Of a DNA stretch of 64,000 nucleotides, positions 11,327 to 22,200 are shown one piece after another (positions within the stretch are counted from its first letter, which is position 1; the number at the start of each line of letters is the position of its first letter). The notes under the pieces were generated by a model. That model saw only the letters and a program-made list of their open reading frames with translations. It did not search any database and had not been told where the DNA came from. A program made the translations under genes and the position numbers. This stretch comes from Eublepharis macularius (taxonomy: Eukaryota; Chordata; Lepidosauria; Squamata; Eublepharidae): positions 30,633,001 to 30,697,000 of the forward strand of contig NC_072807.1 of assembly GCF_028583425.1 (NCBI RefSeq), in the 5' to 3' direction.

Positions 11327-13485
11327 ATACAGGTAACCAAACATGAATTGAAGCATTATAGTTCGGAAAGTAGCACTTGATTGCATGGAAGCAAATGGGC
11401 ACTCTGTGTAAGCACATATGACGTCCTACCCCAAGCCTCTAAAATCAGATGCCCTGTAAAGTGGCAACACTAAATTCAGGAATCGCATTAGACTGTAAAT
11501 GGGTCAGAAGGGTTAAGTCTATGTGACTCAGCTTTGTCATGTAGTGCGGATAAGCCTGGAACAATTTTAGCTTGGTAGAACTTTGGGGGGCTGAATTAAC
11601 GCCATGCTTTAGACTCCTCAAAGGATTCCCTAGGCAGAGTGCCACCTGGCTGCCAGACCTTACTGAGGCAGGGTAGAAAAGGAGTACTTTGTCTCCTTTG
11701 CACAATTCCACATGTATACCTTGAAAATATAAGGAGCAGCAACCAGCTACTCCTAATCTAGCTGAACGCTGTTGGCTAAAACCTCACTTCCCAGCGGCAA
11801 ACAGATGAGGCAACCTGCCAAGCTCGAATGCTCTACCTTGGCCCAGTAGGGACCAGAGTGATGTTCTATCAGCATTACAGATTTTGAACAGCTAGACTGA
11901 AAGGACCTTAGCACAGCAACAGGGGCTAAAGAGATGCTGATAGTAGAGTTGCATTGAACAGGCCTTTCAAACATGACCTACTCTCTGCCAATTGCTCCGG
12001 CACAGTTTCTTGTTTAGGACCGTATCTCGACCACGATTTTTAAGCCAGAGATTTAGTACGTATTAACAAACACCAGTGGGGTGTATCCTACCACTCTGTT
12101 TGGCCAAGTTTTAAGCCTTCCTCCATCTTTAAAGGCCTTCCTCTGACGGAAGAGCCTCTTCCGTCGGAGGAAGGAATCAAACTTGGCTGGACGGAGTGGA
12201 AGAATAAAAGCAGACGGAAGGGCTGTTCATCTCCCATGGGCGAGTGTCATGTCATCAAGCAAAGGGGCTTGAGCAATTTCCCCTCCTTTCCGCTGGCATT
12301 GGCTTTCTAAGACCTCTCTTCACAGGAAGCTAGACACTTCAGCCTAGTAGCCAGTTGGGCATTAAGCCATCTCTTCCGCATTGAAGAAGTTAAGGTCACA
12401 AAGAGGTTACTTTTGGGTGTCCGTATTCCAAGAGACAGACGGCGCCGTCCTAGGCAGAGACAAGCTTCTCCAAGCCCCTTTAAGGCCAATGGGGCTAAGG
12501 TGTGACTTTAAAAGGAGATCATCTGCCAGCTCCAAAAAGCATAATGCAAAAGAAACGACAGGACAAGCAAGGAAAGCTGGTCTTAAAGGACTCTTAAAGT
12601 GAGTACTTGCTGACCCAAACAGGAGGCCAGCAGCAGCGAACAGTACGTACTCCTGTCCCAGGGGTTCTGGCCAAAGAGAAGGCCAACACAGCAGAACAGG
12701 TTCGGCGACGGAGCCAGCTTAGGAATTTGCCCAGTCATCTAACTCTATAACTGACTCTGAAGACGCTTGGTACTGAATATTTTAAAATAATTTAAAGTTA
12801 AAATATCCAATTGTATAACTAGAAAAATAATGTCCTCAAATGGGCTCAAATGGACATGAAACACTAACTTCGCTGAAGTTAAGCAGGTCTGTGTGTGTAA
12901 TAGAAAGGTGTTTTGTAGAAATAGCTACGGGATTCTGTGCCTCGCGTGGGTATCACATTGTGGAGGTACTGCCACACTAACCGCAACGTGCATTTTGGTA
13001 TGAGTGTCATTCAAGCCTCTCCAAATTCCAGCAAGTTTGAAAATGTAATGTTTGCAGAAGCAGGATGGAAAGGGGAGAATAAAGAAAATTCCACAACAGG
13101 GTGGAAATCTGGAAATGGAAACTTCATACATGTGTAATTCGATTCTCTCGACTTTTTTGAAAATCCCGGTAATATTTAAACCTCTCTTCTTCACACTGTG
13201 GGTGTGGGGAGGGGCTGCACCCCACTGTCCTTGAAAGGTGAAATTTAGCTCTATTCATGATAGTTAGTAAATGAGACATTTATTAATCTAAAGGGATATT
13301 GGGATATTTAACAGAGGCCATGTCCAGACCTAGAGTCTCTGCTACCATTCCCAAGTGCTGAACCAACTTGAAATTCCTAGCAACCTTATGGAGGCCTGGC
13401 TCTTAGTTTTGAAACTCCTCAGCCCCTGGGTTCACTTCTGAGAGCACAGGCACATGTTCAGTCAGTAACTCTTGACATCAGAAGT
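11327..13485. other. Intergenic, one short hairpin only
   Basis: No gene. A strong hairpin lies at 12136-12174. The rest shows no recognised element. Confidence 0.4.
12136..12174. repeat. Short perfect-looking hairpin
   Basis: ccttcctctgacggaagag is followed by its complement cctcttccgtcggaggaagg with almost no loop. It is intergenic and of unknown origin, possibly the core of a small MITE. Confidence 0.6.
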
Positions 13486-13489
13486 AAAA

Positions 13490-13600
13490 TATATTTTGTT
13501 TATTAATTAATTCAGATTAGGAAGCATGTATACCAGGGCAGGAACCACTCTATTAAAGCACAGAGCAAAAGGCAATAAAAACAACAACAGCTTATCTAAG
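13490..13600 (-). mobile_element. LINE tail fragment, antisense
   Basis: TTTATTAATTAATTCAGATT followed by a short conserved tail resembles the 3' ends of other LINE copies in the window. Weak evidence. Confidence 0.3.
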
Positions 13601-13848
13601 CTGGCTAATTCTATCTAACTAGACATGAAAAAGCTTTGCTAACTTGCATCTCTGAAGTAGTTTCCAAGCATTGCTCATACTCACAAACATAGGAAGTCCA
13701 AAACCATGCTAGGCAGTTCTGGTCATCTCGGTATCTGGTATGGAGCAAAGATCCTCTCTCACATGCTGGTTGAATGGGACTAGAGAGGACCTACAGGGCT
13801 GTGAGCAGCCATCTTTTCAAGTGCTGTCAGCCAGTCTGGGCACACTTA

Positions 13849-14075
13849 GGGCCAAACTACAAGTGACGAATGACACAGGTTGGACACTTGTCAGCTTCCC
13901 TCAGGTTTTGATAGGAAATGTAGGCAGCTTGGCAGAATGTTGGACAAGTGACAGTTGAAAAGTCCATTAGATAGCAGTTGAAGAGCTAAGCTGCGAGACC
14001 AGGATGCCTACATTTCCCATCAAAACTTGAGGCAACCTGACAAGTGTCCAACCTGTGTCACTTGTAGCTTGGCCC
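13849..14075. mobile_element. Harbinger-like snap-back MITE, TTA duplications
   Basis: The ends gggccaaactacaagtgac and the complement of gggccaagctacaagtgac are flanked by TTA on both sides (13846-13848, 14076-14078). The inverted arms extend about 75 bp each. Short end sequence plus 3-bp T(W)A duplications fit PIF/Harbinger. Related ends occur at 36912, 44962 and 61028. Confidence 0.75.
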
Positions 14076-14078
14076 TTA

Positions 14079-15140
14079 GATAATTGGCGGTGCTAGTATG
14101 AGAGACCGGGGAGGGTGGCTGGAGGTTGATACTCCCTGCTGCCCAAGGACACTTCCCTTGAGAACAACAGGCTCCTTGTGTGACTAATCAGGAGGCCTGC
14201 GTTCTTTCTCCAAGACCAGATTGAACCTGGGCGTGTAGAAACTTACACTCCTGAACCAAAGTCACACAAGCAGGTTAGCCATATAGGATTTTAAAGGCTG
14301 GTCTTGACAGGTCAGCATCCTTGCACAGTGCAAGCCAAGTATTCCTACATTTTGATCGGGTTTTGGGCAACGCTCACAACTTTGCATACAGAAAGTTCCA
14401 AGTTCAGTTCTTTGGAGGTTCAGTTAAAAAGGATGTCAGGGGTCTGAAACCCTGGAAAGAGACTGCCAATCAAGAAAAAAGGTTCTGAATTTAGATGTGT
14501 CAGTGGTCTGAACGCAGCTTTGTGTCTTCATATGAAGGGCATCCAGCAGTGCCCAAAGATATGTAGCTGTGCTCAGAGAATGTCCACTGCATATGTGACT
14601 GTAAACTCTCCAGTCCACTGATTATGCCAGAGGGGTAGCTGTGTACGTCTGTTGCAGGAAAATGGCCCTTGAAAGAGGTAACATGATTGTATTCCAGCAG
14701 ATACTTTTTGTGCAAAAAAAGTCCATGTCTTCAGATGTAGTCACTAGACTGACCCCTTTATGTTGGAAGTACTGGGAGGGGGGGCACAGCAGGGTCAACA
14801 GGCCATGAACTGCAGGAAGCACAATGCGAAATGTAATTAGGTAAAATTCAAAGTCTTACCCCCCCACCAAATACATAAACCATTAAGCTAAACGACTACT
14901 ATCATAGCCTCCCTACCTATCGTTTGTGTTAACCTGCTTAGCAAAATTTATGAACAGTCTCTGGGTATTCTGGAAAACCAACACCACACTTCTGATTTTT
15001 CTTCTTGCTCTGAACATTAAAAAGCTGGAATCTGCATAAAGAGGTCCCAGAAACTTGAACTGTGTTAGAATGCCCAAATTTAAACAACTCAGCTGTTTTT
15101 TGGTGACCTCCAAAACTGAATAATGGAATTATTAGCCATA
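14079..15140. other. Intergenic, nothing recognised
   Basis: No exon or bounded repeat seen. Confidence 0.4.
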
Positions 15141-15145
15141 AACCT

Positions 15146-15343
15146 TAGGGTGGCCAACCTCCAGGTGGTGGCTGGAGATCTCCCAGTATTACAGCTGATC
15201 TCCAGACAACATCTGTTCCCCTGGAGAAAATGACATCTTTGGAGGGTGGACTCTATAGTATTATTCCCCACTGAAGGCCCTCCCCTTGCCAAACTCCACT
15301 TTCCCCAGGCTTTGCCTTGAAATCTGGAATTTCCATCCCAGAA
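15146..15343 (+). mobile_element. GGTTGCC-type MITE, copy A
   Basis: Contains tggccaacctccaggtggtg, then ctggagatctcccagtatta and cccctggagaaaatgacatc, shared with copies at 16506, 17083 and 18613. The right end has lost the terminal inverted repeat. Confidence 0.7.
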
Positions 15344-15371
15344 TAAGCAATACTACAACAGATATAAGAAA

Positions 15372-15475
15372 ATATGATTGATTGATTAGATTTTTAGCCT
15401 GCCCTCCCCACTAGCAGGCTCATGGCGGGTTACAATCATAAATAAATTACAACAGATAAAAACAATGAGATCAAA
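15372..15475 (-). mobile_element. LINE tail fragment, antisense
   Basis: tgattgattagatttttagcc followed by ctccccactagcaggctcat resembles a LINE 3' UTR in antisense. It ends against the BovB remnant. Confidence 0.35.
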
Positions 15476-15529
15476 GTACAACATGAATTTCAGTATTCCA
15501 GATGGGACACCCTTCCCCCTTTCCTAGTA

Positions 15530-15712
15530 GTAATGCTAGGAAAAGAGGAAGACCCAAAATGAGACAGCTTGACTCAATAAAAGAAGCCACGTCCTCCAGT
15601 TTGCAGGATCTGAACAGGTCTGTTAATGATAGGACATTTTGGAGGTCTCTCATTCATAGGATCGCCATAGTTTCAGAGGCGACTTGATAGCACATAACAC
15701 AACACACAACGC
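15530..15712 (+). mobile_element. BovB (RTE) LINE 3' end
   Basis: The + frame reads KRGRPKMRQLDSIKEATSSS, then LQDLNRSVNDRTFWRSLIH, the C-terminal tail typical of RTE/BovB ORF2. It is followed by gcgacttgatagcacataac and a short CA-rich tail. It is 5' truncated. Confidence 0.75.
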
Positions 15713-16435
15713 ACAGTAAGGTACCGCTACCTTCCCCAACCACCAGCCACACAATAATCAAAGGGAGGAATGGGGAAGACAATCAAATCAGCCAGAGCGG
15801 TTCCACAGTGGAGGAGGCAGATGAAATCATAGAAAGAAGATCCACAAGGGGAAAGTGAATACTGCTCATTAATCCAGTCCGTCCTTTAGGGAGAGCCCAG
15901 ATCAGGCACATGTTAGCGGTTCCATTTTGCCAGTCACTCAAAGACTTGAGTAAGGCCTAGGCCCCAAAGCCTGAAGCATAAAACTTCCAGGCCGAACGCC
16001 TGCCTTGGCCTCAGAATTCACATGGCTTGGAAATTTAAGTGTTTTCTTAAAATAAATGTATACCCCTTGCCTTCTGTTTCAGAGTTCAGGCAACACCAGT
16101 GCTAAATTCAACACCATTCCTTTTAGTCATACTGGCCCAGTTGGGTGGGCTGCTGGAATGCTTAATTCTGCTTCTTAACTAAAATGAGAGCCCTAAAGGG
16201 GCCTGAATGCAAAGAGAATCGTTCTACCTCACTTTGGGGCATTCTGTACATGCTCATACGCCCTTTGTATTTTCAAGTATGGGCCTTAAGAGAGTCAATA
16301 GCCTCGTAGGCTCAGAAATACACACTTTACTTCCAACAACTCACTATTGTTTTAATCCATAGACTAAATATAGAAAATTAAAACTGAGTTCATTCCCTGT
16401 GATGTAGCAACTAAAGTCTCGGACTAGAACTGAGG
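15713..16435. other. Intergenic, nothing recognised
   Basis: No bounded element seen. Confidence 0.4.
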
Positions 16436-16439
16436 AGAA

Positions 16440-16830
16440 ATCGCTAACTAGAACTGACGTTGAAATCACTGCTTAGCCAGGAAAATTCACTGGGTGACTT
16501 TGGACTAGGGTTGCCAGCCTCCAGGTAGTGGCTGGAGATCCCCCGGAATTACAACTGGTCTCCAGGACACACAGATCAGTTCACCTGGAGAAAATGGCTA
16601 CTTTGGGGGGGGGGGGTGGATTCTATGGAATTATGCCATGCCAAGGTCCTTTGCCTCCCCAAACCCCACTTTCTCCAGGTTTTTCCCAACTTGGAGCTGG
16701 GAACCCTACTTTGGACCAATCGCTCTTTCAGCCTAACCTACCTCACAGGGTTGCCGTGAGCATAAACGGTATATAGAGGAGTCATGTCTGCTGCCCTTAG
16801 ATCTTTGGAGGAAAGATGAAAATGTAGTAA
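16440..16830 (+). mobile_element. tRNA-derived SINE, split by MITE
   Basis: The left part ends in cactgggtgactttggac. The right part, after the MITE at 16506-16708, resumes with caatcgctctttcagcctaa and cctcacagggttgccgtgag. Removing the MITE restores the usual SINE order. Confidence 0.7.
16506..16708 (+). mobile_element. GGTTGCC-type MITE, copy B, 8-bp TSD
   Basis: TAGGGTTGCCAG at the left and GGAGCTGGGAACCCTA at the right are inverted ends, flanked by perfect CTTTGGAC duplications at 16498-16505 and 16709-16716. The 8-bp duplication points to hAT. Inserted in a SINE, so younger than it. Confidence 0.85.
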
Positions 16831-17082
16831 GTAGTAATTTGACAGAGATGTCTCATATTTTGGGGAGACAGAAAACTAAAATCACAAAGGAGAGCTCTAT
16901 CCTGGGCAGCTATTTATTCTTCACTTCTACTCTGCCCCAAATTTCCCTCTTCCAAAGTGGCTTTGGTTTAGGTTTTTAAAGAAAAGTACTGAGGTACTGT
17001 TACATACATTAGTGTGTTATGTATTACTAATCCATGACAGCCTCTCTTCATTGGCAGTGTAATATAAAACGGATCTATATCT

Positions 17083-17296
17083 ACGGTTGCCAGCCTCCAG
17101 GTGGTAGCTGGAGATCTCCCGGAATTACAACTAGTCTCCAGGCCAAAGAGATCAGTTCCCCGGAAGAAAATGGCTGCTTTGAAGGGTGAACTCTATGGCA
17201 TTATATACCCCTGAGGGCCCGTCCCTCCCCAAACCCCGCCCTCTCTAGGCTCCACCTCCAAAATCTCCAGGAATTTCCCAACCTTGACCTGGCAAT
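17083..17296 (+). mobile_element. GGTTGCC-type MITE, copy C
   Basis: Full-length relative of copy B: ggttgccagcctccaggtgg at the left and tgacctggcaa at the right. The target duplication is worn. Confidence 0.75.
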
Positions 17297-17469
17297 CTGC
17301 ATATGCTGAAAATTAGCATCATATGTCATTTAGGACTGCAAAATCTGGGTTCCAGTAGCACCTTGAAGACCAGCTCGTTCTGTCCCACACTGCCACTAGT
17401 ACTGTTACTATGTAGGGAGGTGGTCTCAAAAAGACACTTCTTCACTAACAAGTTAGGGACCACAGAATT

Positions 17470-17755
17470 TACCACCATGTTGCCTTATGTCTTATCTGTT
17501 GCTTTAAGTATGCTCCTACTGGGTAGTTCTATGTTGTTTAATGTGTCAGTCTCAGAATTGCTTGTGCTGTTTCAGCATTTCTTCCACTCTGTACTGGATT
17601 TTTCCTAATGTTCTATCTTGTAAACTTGCATTTATATGCTCTATGGCATTATTTATTGAAATGTCTTTGGTGTTGAGTGACCTAATTCTCACACTATGTA
17701 ATCCGCCTTGAATCGCAGTGAGAAAGGTGGACTGTAAATGACATAAATGCAGAAA
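17470..17755 (+). mobile_element. L2-like LINE 3' UTR, sense
   Basis: Ends with atccgccttgaatcgcagtg agaaaggtggactgtaaatg, the sense version of the tail seen antisense at 45545, 49588 and 57765. The upstream part (gctgtttcagcatttcttcc) also matches those copies. Confidence 0.6.
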
Positions 17756-17988
17756 CAGTCCCAAAATATAAGGCAAAAAAAGCCGTGTGGATGGCCACAC
17801 AGTGACAAAATATATACCGCAAGCTTAAAAAAAAAAAAAAAGCATCTGATACCACGTAGACCTGTGGTGCGCAGCTCCAAAATTCTAAATTGTAGCAAAA
17901 CCTCCCTCTGTTTTATTTGCATTAAATATTGTAAGCTGCTGTTGAAAAAACAGAATAAAAACATGGCTTTAACATGCATTCCTTAACA

Positions 17989-18850
17989 TGTGGTGTAGTG
18001 GTTAGCGTGGCAGACTGAGACCTGGATGGATGTTCAGTTCCCCAGTCTGCCATGGAAGCTGGCTGAGTTTGAGACCGTGGGCTGCTCTCGTCCCCTAAGC
18101 TACCTTGCTACGGTTGCCAGCCTCCAGGTGGGGCTTGGAGAGGTGAAGACACAACCCCGCGCTCCCATGCCACGACAGCAGAATGGGCAGAAGGCCTGGA
18201 CCAAGACACCACAAAGAAGGCCAAAGCCGGACTGGCGGGGCGCGCTCCCTGCCTGGATCCAGGGCTCTGGGAGCAGTATTTCTTTGCAGGATTCCTGACG
18301 AAAGTGGAGCCTCCACACCTGCCAGCTTGGGGATTGGCAAGAACTGCAACTGAACTCCAGCCTACAAAGATCAATTCTCATGAAGGAAATGTCGGCTTTG
18401 TAGGGTTGCCAACTGTGGCTTGGGGAATTTCTGGAGATTTGGGGGGACGGGAAATATGTCAGTGGGGTATAAAATTAGTTTCCAACCTCCTCCAAGTGGC
18501 GGATGGAGGTAAGGTAAAGGTGCAAGCACCGAGTCATTACTGACCCATGGGGGAACGTCGCATCATGATGTTTTCTTGGCAGACTTTTGACGGGGTGGTT
18601 TGCCATTGCCTTCCTGGAAATACAACTGATCTCCGGACGACAGAGATCAAGTCCCTTGAAGAGAATGACAGCCCTGGAGGAGTGACTCCATGGCATTACA
18701 CCCAACTAAGGCCCCTCCTTTCCCCAACCCCCCCCCCAATCTCCAGGAATTTCCCAACCTGGAGCTGGCAACCCCGTGAGGATAAAATGGAGACAAGGAG
18801 TTGTGCTACCACTTTGGTTCCCCAGTGGGGAGAAGAAAGTCAGGGTGCGA
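17989..18850 (+). mobile_element. Nested SINE/MITE composite beside the CPEB1 promoter
   Basis: A SINE head (tggtgtagtggttagcgtgg, 17989 to about 18105) is broken at 18111 by ggttgccagcctccaggtgg of a GGTTGCC MITE. Further MITE-end fragments appear at 18403 and 18478. An antisense SINE fragment (tgcaagcaccgagtcattac, 18518-18612) interrupts the MITE. The MITE body resumes at 18613 and ends ggagctggcaacccc near 18775. The SINE then resumes with gtgaggataaaatggagaca. At least three insertion layers are visible. Confidence 0.65.
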
Positions 18851-19130
18851 AGGAGAAGCTAAATAGATTTGGAAAACGAGCTGGGCTGTGGCGCATTTCT
18901 TTTTCAGCCCAGCGCCTGCAGGCGCCCCCCCCCCCCCCGCCCCAGCATGTTTAAAGCGCCCTCCCTGCAGGGACCGTCGGCAAACTCCGACTGGCTGGGG
19001 GCCTGGCTCCTCCCCTGCCCCGCGCCGGCGTTTGCTTCGGGAGTAGGGCAGGTTGCCTTTGGCCGCGGATCCCTAGCCGTGCCGGCGCGCGCGCGCAAGA
19101 GCCGCGGAGAGGCGCGTGCGGACGCCCCGC

Positions 19131-19136
19131 TATAAA
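19131..19136 (+). promoter_or_regulatory. CPEB1: TATA box of CPEB1
   Basis: ccccgcTATAAATttcccgcg stands out in the GC-rich block, 54 bases before the ATG. Transcription would begin near 19160, giving a 5' UTR of only about 25 bases. The start site is inferred. Confidence 0.6.
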
Positions 19137-19184
19137 TTTCCCGCGTCCGCTGCCGCCCCGGGAGTGCCAGACCCGTTGCTCGCA

Positions 19185-19202
19185 ATGGCCTTTTCTTCCC
19201 AG
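19185..19202 (+). CDS. CPEB1: CPEB1 exon 1 (MAFSSQ)
   Basis: ATGG with G at -3 is a fair initiation context. The six codons MAFSSQ end at CAG|GTGAGT. The MAF start and a tiny first coding exon match vertebrate CPEB1. It is too short to be found by frame length alone. Confidence 0.85.
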
Positions 19203-22200
19203 GTGAGTGGCGGGGAGTGGAAGCCCCGGGCTGTGGCTGCGGCGTCCTGAAGTGACGCGCAAAGGGCGGGTGGCGGGCGAAGCCCCGGCGCCCCCCGTCC
19301 CGCCCCGCTTCCGAGGGGGCTCCTCGAAGGGCCGGCGCACGCGGCCCGGCTTCTCCCGCCTGAGCGAGGCTGCTGCGTGGGAGAGGCGCCTGCCCGGCCG
19401 CCTCGGCCCCCTTTTCCCTCTTTCCAACTTGGGCGGCTTTGTGGCTCCAACTTGCAAAAATTAGGAGCGCTTGCAACACGTAGAGATACGTATCGTAATA
19501 ATGAATACCTAATGGCGAATATATTGCAACAATTAATAAATGATAATTAACGAATACACGTATTGTAACAATAAATCGTCGTGTAATGTATGTGTTGCAA
19601 CCGTGCGCCCGAGAACCCCACAGCGAGGTGCCTCCTTGCCACCTTTGCCCCGGGAAGGGGTCCAGTCAGCCCCCGAAGAGGCCGTTGTTTGGGGGCTGGA
19701 CCGGACTGCAAGCGGTACGCACGTGCGCAAGGAACCCCCGGGTCGCTTTTCACTTTCCTGACTCTCGGCTACAGTCGCTGAAGTTTCGAGAAATTAAAGG
19801 AGCGGCCCTAAGAGGGGTCTTCTCAGAAGTAAGCCTCGTTTTATTAAGTGGGACTTACTCCTGGGAAAGCGTTCTTAGGGTTGCGCTGCAAATGCACCTG
19901 CTGCCTCACATCTTTTGTCTTTAATTTGGCATCCGCTCAGCCTCTACGGCTGCGCGTGTTGTGAATCAAACCTGCATTTCTGTTTTTTCTTCCCTCCGCC
20001 CACGTTTTCCGCGTGTTTCCCATTTGTCTGAAAAAGATACTGCAGGTGTACGTGCAGTCCCCTTACAATGGGTCCCTCTAACCCCACTAGTTGTGAGCCT
20101 CTTTGGGTGTGCAGCGTTGTGTCTTTTTAAGGCAATGGTGGGTGGTGGTGAAAGTTTATTTACTTCATGTATGGCCTGTCTTTTGGGCAGACTCCAGGAG
20201 GGTTGCAAAAAATTCTTTTAAAAATCCTTCCAGATGGCATAAGGCATCCAATATAAAATGCAACAGCAGTAGGATTACAGAATTAGAAAACAATGCTAAG
20301 AGAAAATTGTCTTACGGTGTTGTGTTTAAAAAAACCTAGCCTGCCATGAACCATATAGGTAGGATAGGGCTTTCCCTACTAAATTGCAAGATTAGCCCCT
20401 TATTGGGTAGTTTTTTAATTACTATTGGTGCTTTTGGGGTTCTACAAGTAGGAATTTATAGTCAGTAGACTATTCTTACAATTTGTTTTTTACCAGCTGT
20501 AATAATAACAATAACAATCGTAATAATAGTAGTAACAACAACAGTTGATGTATATACCACCCTTCAGGACAACTTAACACCAGCTCAGAGCAGTTTACAA
20601 AGTGTGTTGTCCCCACAACAATCACCCTGTGAGGTGGATGGGACCCAGAGAGCTCTAGAAGAACTGTGACTGACCCAAGGTCACCTGGCTGGCTTCAAGT
20701 GGAGGAGTGAGGAATTTATTATTTTTTATTAATTTATTAATCAAACTCCGCTCTCCAGATTAGAGTCCCGGCACTCTTAACCACTACACCAAACTGACTC
20801 TGGAATAGGGATCCAGTTGGCTAGTGGACTGTAGGTTAGAAGAACGCACACGTGATTATTTGAGTCAGTTTTTTTATCTGCGCTCTTACTGATTGCTTTC
20901 TTCATGCATTCCACCTGTCTACAAAAGACCTAGAATGCTTTGTGATTAGGATAAAAGCAAAAGACGTTGACACTTGGTGTCTTGCTGTTTGCATAATAGA
21001 TACTCAACAGCTGAAGGAACAAACATAGGCCATATTTACATTAAAACATACAGTAATTGGAATCGGGTTGTATATTTATGACAGGCTTTTTATGACCCAT
21101 GACCAATTGATTCCAGCTTCTTCTGTTTCATCCCCCGGAAACTGGGATTACACTGAAGGCTGTGTTCTCTGCACAGGGAGAAAAATCATAAAAAGTGTGC
21201 TTTCAGAATAGACAAGGTTTATTAATGGCAGGCAAGGAGTGAATAAGTGTTGAGACTGATGGGAAGGCATATTATCACATTATAATCCTGTCAGGCTAGA
21301 ATGCTGCCTTAGATCTAAAATCTCACTGCAATAAAAAAATTTTCTCTGATCCAAGTTGCATTGTACCTTTACACCCTGACTCCCTTTTTTGCGTTGCCCT
21401 ATCCACCTCCTGATTCAGATATAAAGGCTCCGTGATCTCCATTCCTTGTATCTGAAGAAGGGAGCTTTGACTCTTGAAAGTGTATACCCTGAAAATCTTA
21501 ATGGTCTCTAAGGTGCCACTGGACTCAAATCCTACTGCAATAAAAGCTGCTCCATTTTATGAACCGTAAGGCTCTGCATCTAAGTTTCTCTCTCTTTCCT
21601 TGATAATTCTTTTCAGGATCTCACACATTTCTGGTTCTGGTTTGTTTTGAACTTTGCCCAGATCACATAGCAAATTCTGCTTCCGAAACATTGTTTACTC
21701 CATTCTTTGGTGGCCTCCCTTCTTTTCTATTCCATCTTTCTGCACAAGCATTTAAAAAGGCTTTTCATAAAGTCTTGAGCTTCCAGGAGAGCAATCCTAA
21801 GGTCTACTCAGGTCTATTCATTGGGGCTTACTTACTCCCAGGAAAATGTATTAAGGATTGCACTGTAGCGGACCTAAAAACATGCTTGTTGCTGCTATGA
21901 AAACTGCTATGCCCTGTGGCGCAGAGTGGTAAGCTGCAGTACTGCAGCCCAAGCTCTGCTCACAACCTGAGTTCGATCCTGGCAGAAGCCAGGTTCAGGT
22001 AGCTGGCTCAAGGTTGCCTTCCATCCTTCCGAGGTCATAATGGGGAAGGCAATGGCAAACCACCCCGTAACAAAAGTCTGCCAAGAAAATGTCATGATGC
22101 GACATCCCCCCCATGGGTCAGTAATGACAGTTAAAGCTCTCCCGATGGTCACAGGAACATACAGATAACGTCAGGAATGTGCTGTGTTCAGGTTCTTCTG

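Larger units (their letters stand above)
18900..19470 (+). promoter_or_regulatory. CPEB1: CPEB1 CpG-rich promoter block
   Basis: CpG density rises sharply here (gccggcgcgcgcgcgcaaga and similar runs) and covers the TATA box, the start codon and the first donor. It begins next to a poly-C tract and the repeat nest. It is the only clear CpG-island-like region in the window. Confidence 0.75.

Noticed and set aside
18904-19479. A 191-codon antisense frame across the CPEB1 promoter
   Set aside because: CpG-rich DNA lacks stop codons by chance. The composition is Arg/Ala/Gly/Pro throughout, and it overlaps the promoter and exon 1.
21908-21985. A possible tRNA gene
   Set aside because: The tRNA-like boxes are followed by the body of a SINE that recurs in the window, so it is a SINE head.
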